The notes below the pieces were generated by a model, which ran no database searches, was not told the DNA's origin, and was given only the letters and a program-made list of their open reading frames with translations. From Oscillospiraceae bacterium (GTDB lineage Bacteria; Bacillota; Clostridia; Oscillospirales; Oscillospiraceae), in NCBI GenBank assembly GCA_902781745.1, contig CACZKM010000007.1, positions 22,168 to 86,167 on the forward strand: a stretch of 64,000 nt of DNA. The letters are read 5' to 3'. A program made the translations under genes and the position numbers. This document shows, piece after piece, positions 28,967 to 36,771 of this stretch (positions are counted from its first letter, which is position 1; the number at the start of each line of letters is the position of its first letter).

Positions 28967-29752
28967 TCAGTACACCCGGGAGAACCGGTCCAGGGCGATC
29001 CACACCTCGCCGGTGAGGTAGGGGACCGCCACGTCCCGGATGTCCTTGGGGATGCCGTAAAAGGCCGCCGCCACCGCCCCGGTCATACAGGCGATGGTGT
29101 CGCTGTCCCCGCCGATGGAGATGGCGTTTCGGATGGCGTCCTCGAAGTCCTCGGCCTCCAGGAAGGCCTCCATGGCCTGGGGCACCGACCCGGCGCAGGA
29201 GAGGTCGAAGGCGTAGTCCGGCCGAATTTCGTCCAGGGTGAAGTCCAGGGGGAAGTACCGGGTCACATGGTCCCGGATGGCGTCCTTGTCTTTTCCCGTC
29301 CGGGCCAGATACACCGCCCCCGCCGCGCAGCAGGCCCCGGCCCCGGCCTCAGAGCTGGCGTGGGTGACCTCCGTGGCGGCCTTGGCCAGGGCGAGACACT
29401 GGGGGAGGCTCTCCGCCGCCCAGGCCACCGGGGAGACCCGGGCCGCCCCGCCGTTGCCCACGGAGTCATAGGGCCGGGGGTCGTCGGAGAGGAGCCACTT
29501 CTCGAACCGGGGCCCGTAGGGGAGCCCCAGATAGGCCTCGCCCATCCGCCGGAGCTCGGCGGCCACGTTGGCCTTGAAGCCCTCCAGGTCCCCCAGGTCG
29601 TCGGTGAGGAGGACGGCGTTGGCCACGGCGGCGGTCATGACGGCGTCCCCGGCGATGCGGCTGTCGTAGCGGAAGAGGGGAAAGTCCTTGGTCTTGATGT
29701 TCTTCCATTCGTAGATGGAACCGGCGATGCTGCCGATGAGCGCGCCCAGCAT
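28967..29752 (-). CDS. ADP-ribosylglycohydrolase family protein
   Basis: A 261-residue, all-helical ARH/DraG-type hydrolase that removes ADP-ribose from proteins or small molecules. Metal-binding motifs appear as GDAVMTAAVA in place of the usual GDxxG...D at the N terminus, and as ISIGGDSDTIACMTGAVA near the C terminus, the family hallmark. Start at 29752 chosen because the family begins MLGALIGSIAGS here and AAAGGAC lies upstream. Cotranscribed with the NUDIX hydrolase; the two could act in sequence on ADP-ribose compounds (inference). Confidence 0.88.
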   Translation of the reverse strand: MLGALIGSIAGSIYEWKNIKTKDFPLFRYDSRIAGDAVMTAAVANAVLLTDDLGDLEGFKANVAAELRRMGEAYLGLPYGPRFEKWLLSDDPRPYDSVGNGGAARVSPVAWAAESLPQCLALAKAATEVTHASSEAGAGACCAAGAVYLARTGKDKDAIRDHVTRYFPLDFTLDEIRPDYAFDLSCAGSVPQAMEAFLEAEDFEDAIRNAISIGGDSDTIACMTGAVAAAFYGIPKDIRDVAVPYLTGEVWIALDRFSRVY

Positions 29753-29976
29753 GGCGGTCACGTCCTTTCTGTGTTTGCTGCCTTGATTGTACCACACTTC
29801 CCGCCGGAAGGAAAGCCCGCCGGGAACCGGTCCCCCGGACCCGGGGAGCGGGGCTTGGAGCGCGTGGCGTTGAGACGGGAAAACCAAAGCCCCTTCGCCC
29901 CCTCCCTCCCGCGCGCGCGTGCGCGCTTAGAGCCGTTTTGTTTATTCAGTCTTGCTTAATAAGTATATATTATATT

Positions 29977-30290
29977 TATAATTCGGGTCCCAAATCTACA
30001 GGGGTTCTCTTCCAATTTGGAAGGACCTCCCCTGCCAATTTGAGAGGTGAGGGGTACCACGGCCAAAACACAGCCGGAGTTTTCCACAGGTTTCTCCTTC
30101 TCCCTGTGGAAATCCTAAGAACCGGCCGGGAGGACGCGCCCTTGCCTGGGTCCGGCGTCCCGGGAAAACCTCTTCTCACCTATGGCGGGACAAGGCCGAA
30201 AGTTGTACGCAAACGTACAACTTTGAAAAAGAGAGTGCAAAATTTCTCCCCGGCAGACCCCTGGCCGGGACAGGGAACCCCAGGTTTTTT
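29977..30290 (+). ncRNA. Candidate structured RNA in 655-base gap
   Basis: The gap 29753-30407 has no gene. An AT-rich tract (29936-29985) contains TATAAT (29977-29982) with TTGCTT 19 bases upstream. Downstream are three hairpins: CAGGGG...CCCCTG enclosing CTTCCAA/TTGGAAG (29998-30033), TTTCCACAGG/CCTGTGGAAA (about 30080-30112), and AGTTGTACG/CGTACAACT (30201-30222). Then comes CCTGG/CCAGG followed by T6 (30260-30290). Promoter-like, structured and terminator-like parts in order suggest a ~310-base RNA, but no known family was recognised. Confidence 0.3.
30201..30222. repeat. Perfect 22-base palindrome
   Basis: Arms AGTTGTACG and CGTACAACT around CAAA. Could be an RNA hairpin within the candidate RNA or a protein operator 140 bases upstream of the ECF sigma promoter. 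Confidence 0.6.
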
Positions 30291-30343
30291 GGTTTGGGGA
30301 GACCGGGGGAAGGGACAGGCTCGGAAAACACGCCCCCAAACGC

Positions 30344-30367
30344 AACCAAACGCCCCCGGCCTGCGTT
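30344..30367 (+). promoter_or_regulatory. ECF-type promoter of sigma factor gene
   Basis: AACC (30344-30347), exactly 16 bases, CGTT (30364-30367). This is the AAC-N16-CGT pattern recognised by ECF sigma factors, 40 bases before an ECF sigma gene, so autoregulation is likely. Confidence 0.5.
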
Positions 30368-30407
30368 ATGATAGACGAAAGGCGCGTTTCAAGAAGGAAG
30401 TGAGACC

Positions 30408-30956
30408 ATGAACGAGACCAAAGCCATCCGGGCCCTCCGGCGGGGGGACGAGGCCGCCCTGGTGTGGCTCCTGGAGCGGTACGCGGGGTACGTCAACGCC
30501 GTGCTCACCGCCGTCCTGGGGGCCGACCCGGACCGGGAGGAGCTGGCCTCCGACGTGTTCCTGGCCCTCTGGACCCACGCCGGCCAGGTGGAGCCGGGAA
30601 AGGTCAAGGCCTGGCTGGGGGCGGTGGCCCGGAACAAGGCCAGGGACGCTCTGCGGAAGCGGCGGCCCAGCCTCCCCCTGGAGGAGGACGTCCTGACCCT
30701 CGCCGCCCCCGGCCCCGAGGAGGCCATGGGGGAGCGGGAGCAGGCGGACTGCCTCCGGGCCGCCGTGCTGGCCATGGAGGAGACCGACCGGGACATCTTC
30801 CTCCGGCACTACTACCTGTGCCAGACCGTGGCGGTCATCGCCCGGGACCTGGACATGAACCCCTCCACGGTGAAGGCCCGGCTCCGCCGGGGGCGGGAGA
30901 AGCTGAAAAAGACCCTGCGGGAAGGAGGCTTTCTGGATGAAGAGCAACATTTCTGA
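30408..30956 (+). CDS. ECF RNA polymerase sigma factor
   Basis: A 182-residue sigma-70 family protein with region 2 (about 8-75, DREELASDVFLALW and VARNKARDALRKRR) and region 4 helix-turn-helix (about 125-175, VAVIARDLDMNPSTVKARLRRGREKL). No regions 1.1 or 3, hence extracytoplasmic-function type. Overlaps the following anti-sigma gene by 20 bases, indicating coupled translation. Its own promoter matches an ECF pattern. Confidence 0.9.
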   Translation: MNETKAIRALRRGDEAALVWLLERYAGYVNAVLTAVLGADPDREELASDVFLALWTHAGQVEPGKVKAWLGAVARNKARDALRKRRPSLPLEEDVLTLAAPGPEEAMGEREQADCLRAAVLAMEETDRDIFLRHYYLCQTVAVIARDLDMNPSTVKARLRRGREKLKKTLREGGFLDEEQHF

Positions 30957-31962
30957 CCTGATGGACCGCTGGCCCGGCCCGGTGCCGCCCCTGGAGGACC
31001 AGCCGGTGGCGGACCTGGACGCTCTGCGGGCCCGCACCCTGGAGAAGGTCCGGGCCCAGGGCAAGAGGACAAAGGGGCGGCGGGTCCCCAGGGCGGTGGT
31101 CCTGGCGGCGGTGCTGGCGGCCTGCGTGGTGTTGGCCGGCGCCGCCACGGGACAGCTTCAGGCCGTCCTCACCCGGGACTGGCGCCACGACACCCTGGTG
31201 TCCTCCCCGGAGGAGGCCGCGGCGGACGCGGCCCGGCGGGCGGAGGAGACCGGGGAGAACATGGCCTATGGCTGGATCAACCCCAACGGGGACCCGCCCG
31301 TTCCCCTGGAGGAGATGGTGGAGAAGGCCCGGGCCAAATCCGCCTCCTGGGACACCGGCGACTGTATCGGCGGCACCTTCGGCCCCCTCATCAACCAGTG
31401 GACCGGGCCGGAGGTCACCGACCAGACGGGAGCGGTGTGGAGCCGGACCATCCACGGTGTGGAACAGGGCCACAGCCCCCTGTCCGCCCTGTTTCCCCGA
31501 AAATATACCAAGTATGAGTACACCGCCCGGACCCCGGCGGACCTGGATACGGTCCTCTCGGGGCTGGTGACCCCGGACACGGACTGGCTGACGGAGACCT
31601 TCACCGCCCCGGATTGGGCCAACTTCTACTACCGGATCTACGACAGCCGCCAGGTCCTCCGGGGGGAGGTCTGCCACCTCCTCTATACCCTGCCGGAGGG
31701 CAGATACGTCCAGTTGTCCTACGGCTACGCCCCCGGGGAGACCTTTTCCTCCTCCTACCTGATGGAGAGCCACTACGACCGGGCGGAGACCTACACCTCC
31801 GCCACCGGGCTGGAGGCGGTGATCCGCACGAAAAACGGCATCCTCTGGGCCGACACGGCCACGCCGGAGTTTCTCCTCTCCCTCTACGGCGGGTATCTTA
31901 CCGTGGAGGAGGCGGAGGCCATCCTGGACCATATCTCCGTGGAGCTGGCCCCCGAAGACTGA
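30937..31962 (+). CDS. Membrane anti-sigma factor-like protein
   Basis: A 341-residue single-pass membrane protein: cytosolic N-terminal 50 residues, membrane helix (about 52-72, AVVLAAVLAACVVLAGAATG) and a large external domain. No zinc-binding HxxxCxxC motif. Position immediately after and overlapping an ECF sigma gene is the main evidence that it holds the sigma factor at the membrane. The external domain is unrecognised and may sense an envelope signal. Confidence 0.7.
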   Translation: MKSNISDLMDRWPGPVPPLEDQPVADLDALRARTLEKVRAQGKRTKGRRVPRAVVLAAVLAACVVLAGAATGQLQAVLTRDWRHDTLVSSPEEAAADAARRAEETGENMAYGWINPNGDPPVPLEEMVEKARAKSASWDTGDCIGGTFGPLINQWTGPEVTDQTGAVWSRTIHGVEQGHSPLSALFPRKYTKYEYTARTPADLDTVLSGLVTPDTDWLTETFTAPDWANFYYRIYDSRQVLRGEVCHLLYTLPEGRYVQLSYGYAPGETFSSSYLMESHYDRAETYTSATGLEAVIRTKNGILWADTATPEFLLSLYGGYLTVEEAEAILDHISVELAPED

Positions 31963-31972
31963 CCGCCATAAC

Positions 31973-32018
31973 AAAGCCCCGCCCCTGACCGTACAGTTTC
32001 GGTCAGGGGCGGGGCTTT
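31973..32018. terminator. Strong bidirectional terminator
   Basis: A 19-bp stem (AAAGCCCCGCCCCTGACCG and its complement) with an 8-base loop; AAA on one side and TTT on the other. It separates the rightward anti-sigma gene from the leftward acidic membrane protein gene. Confidence 0.85.
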
Positions 32019-32030
32019 CGCTGTCTCTGT

Positions 32031-32411
32031 TTACTCCGCCTCGGGAGCTTCCTCCGCAGGCGCTTCCTCCGCGGGAGTTTCCTCCGCGGGGGCCGCCTCG
32101 CTGTCGGCGAAGTCGCTCTCCTGGGGCTCGTCGGGGGCTTCCTCAGCGGGGGCGGCCTCGCTGTCGGCGAAGTCGCTCTCTTGGGCCTCGTCGGGGGTCT
32201 CCTCTCCGTCCATGGGGACCTTGTGGAAGACGGGCTCGTCCCCCAGGTCCACGGAGAAGAAGCCCTCCTCCTCCCGGGCGTCCAGGGCGTCGGCGATGTC
32301 CTGGACCACGCCCTCGATCTCCTTCCGGCGGAGATAGGCCGCCACGCCGCCGGCGATGGCCGCCGCCGCGCCGATGAGCAGCGCCTTGCCGAATCCGTTG
32401 TTTCTTGCCAT
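32031..32411 (-). CDS. Small membrane protein with acidic repeats
   Basis: A 126-residue protein: N-terminal hydrophobic helix (about 8-28, KALLIGAAAAIAGGVAAYL), a middle segment and a C-terminal tail of Glu/Ala/Pro repeats including two copies of ESDFADSEAAPAEE. The DNA repeats are near-identical, so copy number may vary. ATG at 32411 is 8 bases from AGGAGG; the ATG six bases upstream is too close. Downstream partner of nothing obvious; function unknown. Confidence 0.6.
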   Translation of the reverse strand: MARNNGFGKALLIGAAAAIAGGVAAYLRRKEIEGVVQDIADALDAREEEGFFSVDLGDEPVFHKVPMDGEETPDEAQESDFADSEAAPAEEAPDEPQESDFADSEAAPAEETPAEEAPAEEAPEAE

Positions 32412-32456
32412 AGTCATTTCCTCCTTTTGTGGTTGTCATGGATCGTCTCGTTGGCC

Positions 32457-33197
32457 TCACCGGTAGCTCACCACCGTGAGGCCGTGGTCCGCCGCCCCGG
32501 CCCGCCACCGGTCCAGCTCTTCGGGAGAGGGGACGGTGAAGGACGCCGGGGGCAGGGGCCGGCCCAGCTGCCGGTATTTTTCCTCCCCGAATCTGTGGTA
32601 GGGGAGAAGCTCGATTTTTCCCCCGGGAACGCGGTCCGCCAGCCAGCGGAAGATGGCCTCCAACGAGGAATCGTCCCCGTTGAAGCCCTTCACCACCGGC
32701 ACCCGGACCACCAGGTCGGGACCCAGGGCCGCCACACGGGGGAGGTTCTCTAAAATCAGCTTGTTGTCCATCCCGGTATACTTCCTGTGGACCTCCGGGT
32801 CGAGATGCTTCAGGTCGTAAAAGATCTGGTCCATCTTGGCCAGGGTGGGGGCCAGGGCGTCGAAGTCGAAGACCCCGCAGGTCTCCAGGGCCAGGGAGCA
32901 GCCGTCGTCGTAGAGGGCGTCGGTGAGCTCCCTGAGGAAGTCCCCCTGCATGGTGGCCTCCCCCCCGGAGAAGGTGACCCCGCCGCCGGAGAACCGGTAA
33001 AAGATCCGCTGGCCCTCGAGCTCCCGGAGGACCTCTTCGGTCTCCGCCCACCGGGTCATGGGGTTCCGGCAGGTCTGGCCCTCGGGGTTGGCGCACCAGG
33101 CGCACCGGAGGGGACACCCCGCCAGGAAGAGGGTGGTGCGGATGCCCTCCCCGTCGTTGACGGAGAAGTGCTGGGTCTGCATGAGGTAGCCGCCCAT
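32457..33197 (-). CDS. Glycyl radical enzyme activase (PflA-like)
   Basis: A 246-residue radical SAM enzyme that puts the radical on the Gly of its partner enzyme. Cluster motif CPLRCAWC (C28, C32, C35), then SGGEATMQ for SAM binding. It lacks the ferredoxin-like insert common in activases of dehydratase-type glycyl radical enzymes, so it is of the short PflA type. The ATG at 33197 is 3 bases after the stop of the enzyme gene; an in-frame ATG at 33182 is an alternative. Confidence 0.88.
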   Translation of the reverse strand: MGGYLMQTQHFSVNDGEGIRTTLFLAGCPLRCAWCANPEGQTCRNPMTRWAETEEVLRELEGQRIFYRFSGGGVTFSGGEATMQGDFLRELTDALYDDGCSLALETCGVFDFDALAPTLAKMDQIFYDLKHLDPEVHRKYTGMDNKLILENLPRVAALGPDLVVRVPVVKGFNGDDSSLEAIFRWLADRVPGGKIELLPYHRFGEEKYRQLGRPLPPASFTVPSPEELDRWRAGAADHGLTVVSYR

Positions 33198-33200
33198 GGG

Positions 33201-35567
33201 TCAGCAGGCGTGCTCCGTCCGGGCGATGATGGCGTCCTGCATGGACTTGGACAGGTTGACGAACTGGGTGGAGTACCCCGCCACCCGGACCAGCAGGTCC
33301 TTGTAGTTCTCCGGGTGGGCCTGGGCGTCCCGGAGGGTCTCGGACGAGATGCAGTTAAACTGCACATGGAAGGCCCCCAGGGAGAAGAGGGTCTGGACCA
33401 TGGCCCCCAGGTTGGCCTGGCCCCGCTTGGTGGCCACCAGCTCGGGGTTCAGCCGCAGGTTCAGCAGGGTGCCCCCGGAGTGGACCTCCTGGTTGAGCTT
33501 GGCCGTGGACCGCATGGCGGCCAGGGGGGTGGAGGTGTCCGTCCCCACGAAGGGGGAGACCCCCTCGCTGGAGGGCTCCCCGCCCTTCCGCCCGTCGGGG
33601 GTGGCCCCCAGGACCCGGCCCATGGGGATGTAGTTGGAGATGCCCATGAAGGCCGTCAGGAAGGGGGAGCCGAAGATGTCCTTGTACTGGTGGATCTCGT
33701 GGTAGAAGTGGTTGGCCAGCTTCTGGGCGATGGAATCCACATAGTCGTCGTCGTTGCCGTATTTGGGGGCGGCCTTGGCCTGTTCCCGGAGGTCCTCATA
33801 GCCGACCCAGTCGGCTTGCAGGGCCTTGGCCAGGGTGGCCATGTCGCAGACCTTGTCCTCAAAGACCAGCTTCTTCACCGCCGCCAGGGAGTTGGCCACC
33901 ACCGCCAGGCCGATGCCCGTGATGACGGGGCCGATGTTGTATTTCGCGCCCCCCCGGGACAGGTCCGTCCCCGACTCCATGCAGTGCTCGATGCAGGAGG
34001 ACAGGAAGGGCCGGGGGACCATCTCCACGTGGAGCCGCTGGGCCTCCACGGTGAGGATGATGGCGTGGCGGCAGAGGTTGTCGAACTGCCTGTAGAAGGC
34101 GTCCTCCACCTCCTCATAGGAGGCGAAGGTCCCGGCGGGCTTCTCGTCCAGGCCCATCTTCTCGCCGGTCATGAGGCTCCTGCCCTCGTTCAAAGCATAC
34201 TCCAGGGCGGAGCCGAAGTTCATGTTCACCGCGGCGGTCCACTCCCCGGTCTTCCGGTAGTGGGGCACCACGCAGCCGCAGTTGTTCCAGTCCCGGGCGT
34301 CGTCGGGCTCGTAGCCGGCGTTGAGGAGCATCTGATATCCCACGCTGTCGCTGTGGATGGCGGGGAAGCCGGTGCCCTTGCTCACCAGGTGGGTGACCCC
34401 ATCCAGGAATTCCTTGGGGCAGTCGGCGTGGACCCGGACGGACAGGCCGGGCTGGTGGCTCTTGACCTCCTCGGTGGCCTTTAACGCCATGAAGGTGACG
34501 GGGTTGGTGCCGTCCCGCCCCTCCCGGGTCTTGCCGCCTACGGTGAGGTTCTGGAACTGGTTGTACCCGGCGAAGTAGTCGGCGGTGTTGGCGGAGATGG
34601 TCCACACCCACTCGGAGTACTTCAGCCACAGGGCGTCCACCAGCTCCTGGGCGAAGTCCGGGGTGATGGCGCTGGCCTTCAAATCGGCCTCATAGTAGGG
34701 GTCCATGTACTGGTCGAACCGGCCGGGGTTGAGGGACAGGGGATTTTCCGACAGGATGCCCCCCACCTGGACGAACCACAAAAACTGGATGGCCTCGTAG
34801 AAGCTCTCGGGGGGATTCTCGGGGACTCTCCGGCAGTTGGCGGCGATCTGCCGGAGCTCGGCGGCCCGGCCGGGGTCCTTTTCCGTCTCAGCCATCTTGT
34901 CGGCGGCCTCGGCGTACCGGTTGGCGTAGCGGATGATGCCCTTGGAGGTCAGGAGGACGGATTCATAGAAGTCCTTCTTCTCCAGGTCCTTGGGGTCGGT
35001 GGGGTCCAGCTTGGAAATATGGTCCTGGGCCTCGCGGATGATGCCCCCGAAGCCCTTTTTGAACAGCACGTCCTGGTAGTCGGGGGTGATCTCCCCCACG
35101 GCCTGCCGCCACTTGGAGTCGTTGTCCAGGATGCCGGTGTCCACGCCGATCTTCCGGGTGTCCTCGGGGAGCCGGGCCAGGAAGGCCTCCTCCAGGGATT
35201 TGCCCTTCCAGTAGGGGAAGATCTCCTTCCGGACGAAGGCCCGCTGCTCGTCGGTCATGAGGTAGGGGTCCTGGGGCCGGGTGGCGAAGGAGTCCATCTC
35301 CCGGTCCACCCACAGCCAGGAGAACTCGGGGGTGAGGATGCCGCACTTGCGGAACTCCCCGATGGCCCCCACCACCAGCTCGCCGTCGAAGATATGGACC
35401 TCCAGCCGGTCGCAGCAGTCATAGAAGGCCTGGGCCCGGCGGATGGCCACGGGCTTGCCCTCGGTGGCCTTGTGGGATTCGGTCCAGATCTTGGCCCGCT
35501 GGGTGGAGATCTGGGGCTTTGCGTTGACGTAATTCTGCCGGATGGCTTCGATACGTGGTGTGAGCAT
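33201..35567 (-). CDS. Glycyl radical enzyme of unassigned specificity
   Basis: A 788-residue PFL-like enzyme. The radical Gly lies in RVAGYSTQF (G764). The active-site Cys region reads WNNCGCVVPHYR (C430 and C432), not the GCVEP/GCVET signature of diol/hydroxyproline dehydratase or choline lyase types, nor the Cys-Cys pair of pyruvate formate-lyase. Conserved KYGNDDDYVD and GGAKYN segments confirm the PFL-like barrel. AAAGGAGG ribosome site. Forms a two-gene unit with its activase. No microcompartment, transporter or pathway gene is adjacent, so the substrate cannot be guessed. Confidence 0.85.
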   Translation of the reverse strand: MLTPRIEAIRQNYVNAKPQISTQRAKIWTESHKATEGKPVAIRRAQAFYDCCDRLEVHIFDGELVVGAIGEFRKCGILTPEFSWLWVDREMDSFATRPQDPYLMTDEQRAFVRKEIFPYWKGKSLEEAFLARLPEDTRKIGVDTGILDNDSKWRQAVGEITPDYQDVLFKKGFGGIIREAQDHISKLDPTDPKDLEKKDFYESVLLTSKGIIRYANRYAEAADKMAETEKDPGRAAELRQIAANCRRVPENPPESFYEAIQFLWFVQVGGILSENPLSLNPGRFDQYMDPYYEADLKASAITPDFAQELVDALWLKYSEWVWTISANTADYFAGYNQFQNLTVGGKTREGRDGTNPVTFMALKATEEVKSHQPGLSVRVHADCPKEFLDGVTHLVSKGTGFPAIHSDSVGYQMLLNAGYEPDDARDWNNCGCVVPHYRKTGEWTAAVNMNFGSALEYALNEGRSLMTGEKMGLDEKPAGTFASYEEVEDAFYRQFDNLCRHAIILTVEAQRLHVEMVPRPFLSSCIEHCMESGTDLSRGGAKYNIGPVITGIGLAVVANSLAAVKKLVFEDKVCDMATLAKALQADWVGYEDLREQAKAAPKYGNDDDYVDSIAQKLANHFYHEIHQYKDIFGSPFLTAFMGISNYIPMGRVLGATPDGRKGGEPSSEGVSPFVGTDTSTPLAAMRSTAKLNQEVHSGGTLLNLRLNPELVATKRGQANLGAMVQTLFSLGAFHVQFNCISSETLRDAQAHPENYKDLLVRVAGYSTQFVNLSKSMQDAIIARTEHAC

Positions 35568-35790
35568 AGGCGCTCCTCCTTTGTGGGGTCCCCCTTGGGG
35601 GGCGGGTTTCTATAGTATATCAGTATAGATGGTACTCCCAAAGGGTGGGGTTTGTCAACGGGAAAATGGGGGGATGGGGGCGGCCATCCGGGGCGGGGGG
35701 GGACGTACTAACCTTACCGCCTGTACGCCTACTGGTACGCGCCAGGTGTAGGGCTGCCGCCCTACCGGGGGTGCGCTGCCCGCGCAGGTC

Positions 35791-35946
35791 GAACAGTCCG
35801 GGGGACTGTTCGATCAAATCCAAAGCGAAGCTACCTTGATTCTTTCCGGCTTTTCTGGAAAAGCCGGGGGAAAAGCACCAGGGGGCTGCGGCAAAAATAC
35901 AAGGTGGCTTCGCCTGGATCTTATCGAAGTGTCCCCCGGACACTTC
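35791..35946. repeat. Family C hairpins, inverted pair (C1 and C2)
   Basis: C1 (35791-35811) has arms GAACAGTCC/GGACTGTTC around GGG, followed by GATCAAATCCAAAGCGAAGC. C2 (35926-35946, opposite orientation) has arms GAAGTGTCC/GGACACTTC with the same trailing motif. Together with the sequence between them they form a large palindrome about 170 bases long. Part of the 1.2-kb gene-free region 35568-36771. Confidence 0.8.
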
Positions 35947-36107
35947 GACCCTGGACCCGGGGGACTCGTGGAGAGTCCGCCGGTCGTCGCACAGCACACG
36001 CCATGTGGTCGCTGGATGTTGCCGCCTGCAACTGTTTGGGGGTTTGGTTGTTGAGGTTTGGATTTTGTGGGGGTAGTTGTAGTACGTTCGAAGCCGCACT
36101 ACCTCTT

Positions 36108-36343
36108 GCCTCCCCTTGTCAAGGGGAGGGGGACCGCCGAAGGCGGTGGAAGGGTGGCTACGTTGCAGGGAGCGATATCGTTGTGATAGAAGACAGGACG
36201 TATTGCTTCTTATACGCAGCGATACTACGCCCCTCTACGTCCCCACCCCCCAGTCAGCTTCGCTGACAATACTACGCCCCTCTACGTCCCCACCCCCCAG
36301 TCAGCTTCGCTGACAGCCCCCCTTGGCAAGGGGGGCCGAGAGG
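36108..36343. repeat. Family B foldback repeat, copy B1
   Basis: Begins GCCTCCCCTTGTCAAGGGGAGG, continues with ACCGCCGAAGGCGGTGGAAGGGTGG, a central GATAGAAGACA...TTCTTATACGCAGC segment and ends CCCCCAGTCAGCTTCGCTGACA then CCCTTGGCAAGGGGGGCC. A ~46-base block of it is directly duplicated at about 36225-36315. A related copy is at 47154-47346. Confidence 0.75.
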
Positions 36344-36474
36344 TTTGAGCAACCCCGCAAACAAAGCAAAAGCTGCCCACGAATCAGCAAAACGCCACGC
36401 CCCCGCCCCGCGGCCTTCGCGGAATACCCGCCGGTATTCCTGCAGCTCCTGCGCCCCCCACCCCCATCTCCATC

Positions 36475-36502
36475 TTGACAACCCGCAAAATTGTGATACA
36501 AT
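36475..36502 (+). promoter_or_regulatory. Promoter of alaS
   Basis: TTGACA (36475-36480), 16 bases, TACAAT (36497-36502). Transcription would start near 36510 and give the T-box leader. Confidence 0.7.
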
Positions 36503-36514
36503 AACACCCAACCA

Positions 36515-36740
36515 GGCTATGAGGAACCGAGACAGCCCACCAGCCGCCCCCAGCGAGAGGGGATCAGTGCAAGCCCCCCGGCGCGCCGGGCTGTCAGCCA
36601 CTTCCGAGCCGCCCGGGAGGACCGGGCCGCCTCATCCCCGTTATCGGATGGACCGAGATGCAGGCGGGACCGCCTGCAATCAGGGTGGTACCGCGTGGTA
36701 AACTCACCTCGCCCCTGACCGGGGGCGGGGTTTATTTTTT
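36515..36740 (+). ncRNA. T-box riboswitch (tRNA-Ala) upstream of alaS
   Basis: The T-box sequence AGGGTGGTACCGCG is at 36682-36695, preceded by a stem I region with AGAGG and AGTGCAAG motifs (about 36560-36580) and followed by a terminator (CGCCCC/GGGGCG, then TTTATTTTTT, 36706-36740). Uncharged tRNA pairing with the TGGT bulge would favour the antiterminator. The T in the bulge fits discriminator base A of tRNA-Ala. The exact specifier codon could not be fixed by eye; a GCC lies near 36608. Confidence 0.88.
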
Positions 36741-36771
36741 CGTAAAATTCTTTGGAAAAGAGGCTGTTAGT

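Noticed and set aside
29936-30112. Replication origin (AT-rich tract plus two inverted TTTTCCACA boxes)
   Set aside because: Only two imperfect DnaA-like boxes, forming one hairpin, and no dnaA, dnaN or rep gene nearby.
33201-35567. Naming the glycyl radical enzyme pyruvate formate-lyase, hydroxyproline dehydratase or choline TMA-lyase
   Set aside because: The Cys loop CGCVVPH matches none of the Cys-Cys, GCVET or GCVEP signatures.
35800-35820. tRNA-like T-loop motif (GTTCGATCAAATCC)
   Set aside because: It belongs to the family C hairpin; no acceptor stem, anticodon arm or CCA context surrounds it. No tRNA or rRNA gene was found in the window.
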